From the NCBI GenBank assembly GCA_009783705.1, contig WRCX01000010.1, forward strand, positions 1 to 43,958: 43,958 nucleotides of DNA. Reading direction: 5' to 3'. Under the pieces are notes generated by a model that was given only the letters and a program-made list of their open reading frames with translations, did no database searches and was not told the origin of the DNA. Source of the stretch: Candidatus Bathycorpusculum hydrogenotrophicum (GTDB lineage: Archaea > Thermoproteota > Bathyarchaeia > Bathyarchaeales > Bathycorpusculaceae). Both the position numbers and the translations under genes were made by a program. Below are positions 42,394 to 43,958 of the stretch, piece by piece (the first letter of the stretch is position 1; each line of letters starts with the position of its first letter).

Positions 42394-42694
42394 TTTTTAT
42401 TTGCTCTTCCTGTCTTGATGCATAGTGTTATTGACATTACATACTACACTACCGTTAGCGCATATATAACAATTTTACACATTAAACACTCAAATCCACC
42501 CCGACCCCAACACCCAAAACCGTGAAAAATACACAAAAATCCCAATATATAATACACCCGAAAAAACCTCCAAATCACCAAATCATCCCTAATTAGACAA
42601 ATATCCACCAGGTTAAAGCTTACGCAACCAAACAACTGCTTGCGAAAAAAACATAAGACAGCACACAAATAACCAATTGAAGCAAGGGTAAAAA
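42394..42694. other. Divergent region upstream of nrdR
   Basis: This 301-base stretch holds the nrdR promoter (TATA box at 42461-42470 on the minus strand, CATATATAAC read on the plus strand) and the upstream region of the beta-helix gene, with AAGGG six bases before its ATG. Bases 42480-42600 are A/C-rich on the plus strand. A frame of 98 codons on the minus strand (42444-42740) has no recognisable domain and is not called. Confidence 0.5.
42423..42451 (-). promoter_or_regulatory. Inverted half-sites TAGTGT and ACACTA near the nrdR start
   Basis: TAGTGT at 42423-42428 and ACACTA at 42446-42451 are reverse complements 17 bases apart, between the nrdR TATA box (42461-42470) and the start codon. 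Both match the ends of the bacterial NrdR box (ACACWATATATWGTGT), although the spacing is wider than in one box. An autoregulatory site is possible. Confidence 0.35.
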
Positions 42695-43647
42695 ATGCGG
42701 CTCCATAACTCAGAACTAACCATTTTTTATCACTGTTCATTGAATTTCAATCGAGTTAAGCAGCAATTTGAACCCCTTAAGAAAGCAGGCATATTTTTGC
42801 TAATTTCCACTTTACTTTGTTCAACAGTGCTTGCAAGTCAGTTTGTTGGGTTGATAAACGCTCAAGCAGGTTCCACTATAACCATCACCTCTGAGGGACA
42901 GATTGTGGGCACAGATCGGATTGAGCGGCAAGGCGATGTTTATACTTTTACAGGAGACATTTTTGGTATCATAGTAGTTGAAAAAGACAATATTACCATT
43001 GATGGCGCCGGATATACAATTAAAGGAAAAGGAAACGGAGTAGATTTAAACAGAAATTCTAAGGGTCCGTCCCTGTATATTTTTGTGATAGAGGCCATAT
43101 TTTTGCTTCCTCAAATAATAACAGTTTTATCAACAACACCTTTGAGGGAGGCGGACTAGACATCAGAAATGGAGTTTCTATAGAGTATATCGGAAATGTG
43201 ATTAAACATAACGTTTTCATCGACTGCTTTCCATCTGCAATATTCATAGATTGGGCTATGCCAAATGTTGTGACTGAAAATAATTTCATCAATAGCAAGA
43301 TAGATATTCAAATATATGGTCAGCTTGAGCTTGATAGGAATTATTGGAGCAACTACGAAGCGTTGTATCCTGATGCCAAAGAAATAGGTGACACAGGCAT
43401 TTGGGACACATCCTACGACACTGGCCCTCACGCTGGTCGTCTTCTCTTTTTCGATTCTAATCCTTTGATAAATCATATAGTCAGTGCTGGCGCCCCCGGT
43501 CGCAATGAAAAACCAACCCCTGTCCCAACGTTCTCCCCAAGCGATAAAGAACCACAACCTCCCCTAACAACGATACTAATAGTCACCATAGTGTCTGTGA
43601 CAATTGTGAGCATAAGTTTGTCGATTTACTTTAAAAAAAAGAAGTAG
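42695..43647 (+). pseudogene. Frameshifted parallel beta-helix (NosD-like) surface protein
   Basis: Two parts of one gene in different frames. The first (ATG 42695, stop 43159) has a signal segment (about residues 31-56) and the start of a NosD-type helix: GDVYTFTGDIFGIIVVEKDNITIDGAGYTIKGKGNGVDLN. Between about 43050 and 43085 the frame is lost; the first frame then runs out as FVIEAIFLLPQ. The other frame, open from 43063, gives FCDRGHIFASSNNNSFINNTFEGGGLDI, then IGNVIKHNVFID, the closing LDRNYWSNY...YPDAKEIGDTGIWD and a C-terminal anchor (about 20 residues) with KKKK end. A change of one extra base or two missing bases would join them. Sequencing error and real inactivation are both possible. 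Total about 317 residues if joined. Confidence 0.85.
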
Positions 43648-43897
43648 CCTATAAGCGCTTAAAGATACAGTGTTTACCCGGGCTGTCTAACTGCTGAACA
43701 CCTTGTTCGTGTACTTAGCATTAAATCAAATCAACATCAATACTTAGTTGTGATAGATCATGTGTGTTCAAAAGCTAAACAAACCTATGAAACGAACTAC
43801 TGCCCGATATGTTTGTTATTATGCTGTAATAAACTACATATTGCTTTGACCGCATTATAAATAAGTGTTGATTGTATATGTTAACACGTGCTTAGTT
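43648..43897. other. Intergenic region before the transposase-like gene
   Basis: Nothing gene-like was seen. TGTTAACA (43879-43886) is an 8-bp palindrome 11 bases before the ATG at 43898. An insertion-sequence end may lie somewhere in this region, but it cannot be placed since the other end of the element is outside the window. Confidence 0.4.
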
Positions 43898-43958
43898 ATG
43901 AATAAAAAGTACAGTGTTAACTTGACCAAAGATGAGCGTTGGATAATTTTTGAGACAA
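43898..43958 (+). CDS. N-terminus of a possible IS630-like transposase, 3' partial
   Basis: Only 20 codons are inside the window: ATG at 43898, beginning MNKKYSVNLTKDERWIIFET, still open at the last base. The pattern K-Y-x-V-x-L-T-x-x-E-R at the first residues is the common start of IS630-family transposases, before their helix-turn-helix. With 20 residues this is only a suggestion; a different regulator is possible. Confidence 0.4.
   Translation, partial: MNKKYSVNLTKDERWIIFET

Noticed and set aside
42444-42740. A 98-codon minus-strand frame upstream of nrdR
   Set aside because: It overlaps the nrdR TATA box and the start of the beta-helix gene, and shows no known pattern.
1-43958. CRISPR array
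   Set aside because: No set of regularly spaced identical repeats of 24-37 bases was seen; the only spaced repeats are the short boxes at 26523-26578.

Overview
The window looks like a chromosomal segment of an archaeon, most likely a mesophilic or moderately thermophilic member of Thermoproteota related to Bathyarchaeia. That placement is inferred from gene content. It carries Trm1, a NIP7/PUA protein beside an NSUN methyltransferase, a CdvB/ESCRT-III protein, a presenilin-type protease, an RNase P RNA of archaeal form, TATA-box promoters (several apparently leaderless) and GTG/TTG starts. NrdD with NrdG indicates anaerobic life. Many surface-anchored proteins (InlB B-repeats, kelch, PQQ-type and other beta-propellers, LamG, parallel beta-helix) suggest a cell that invests in its envelope.

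Layout. 1-1827: C-terminal part of a large surface repeat protein, cut by the window edge. 1852-5119: DUF362 protein, presenilin-family protease, a small unknown protein and a secreted protein, all on the minus strand. 5271-5567: RNase P RNA on the minus strand. 5776-7654: LPG-synthase-like flippase, GNAT acetyltransferase and a small probable winged-helix protein on the plus strand. 8073-10184: malic enzyme and a single-OB-fold protein with a Gly/Arg tail (minus). 10310-12050: glutaminyl cyclase-like protein and HD phosphohydrolase (plus). 12195-20492: a long minus-strand series with an HExxH protein, inorganic pyrophosphatase, a secreted beta-propeller protein and a membrane winged-helix regulator, a 43-residue zinc ribbon, CdvB, HAD phosphatase, ProC and Trm1. 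20493-21887: a 1.4 kb gene-poor stretch with candidate RNA structures. 21888-28000: a propeller protein, two glutamine synthetase genes (one with an in-frame stop), and the NSUN/NIP7 pair. 28110-30936: HisS and a kelch protein (minus). 31246-34910: LamG protein, radical SAM/SPASM enzyme and PQQ-propeller protein (plus). 34860-39008: a CitG-like protein and three paralogous Pol-beta-type nucleotidyltransferases. 39131-42393: the nrdR-nrdD-nrdG operon (minus). 42695-43647: a frameshifted parallel beta-helix gene. 43898-end: start of a probable IS630-like transposase.

How it fits together. Housekeeping functions (RNA processing and modification, dNTP synthesis, nitrogen assimilation, proline synthesis, cell division) alternate with envelope genes. 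The points most worth following are: the CitG-like gene and a nucleotidyltransferase sharing one symmetric TATA element, followed by two more nucleotidyltransferase paralogues; the second glutamine synthetase, intact except for one TAA at a conserved Tyr position; the membrane-tethered regulator next to a surface propeller; and several intergenic inverted repeats that may be small RNAs or operators. No tRNA, rRNA, CRISPR array or replication origin was recognised.
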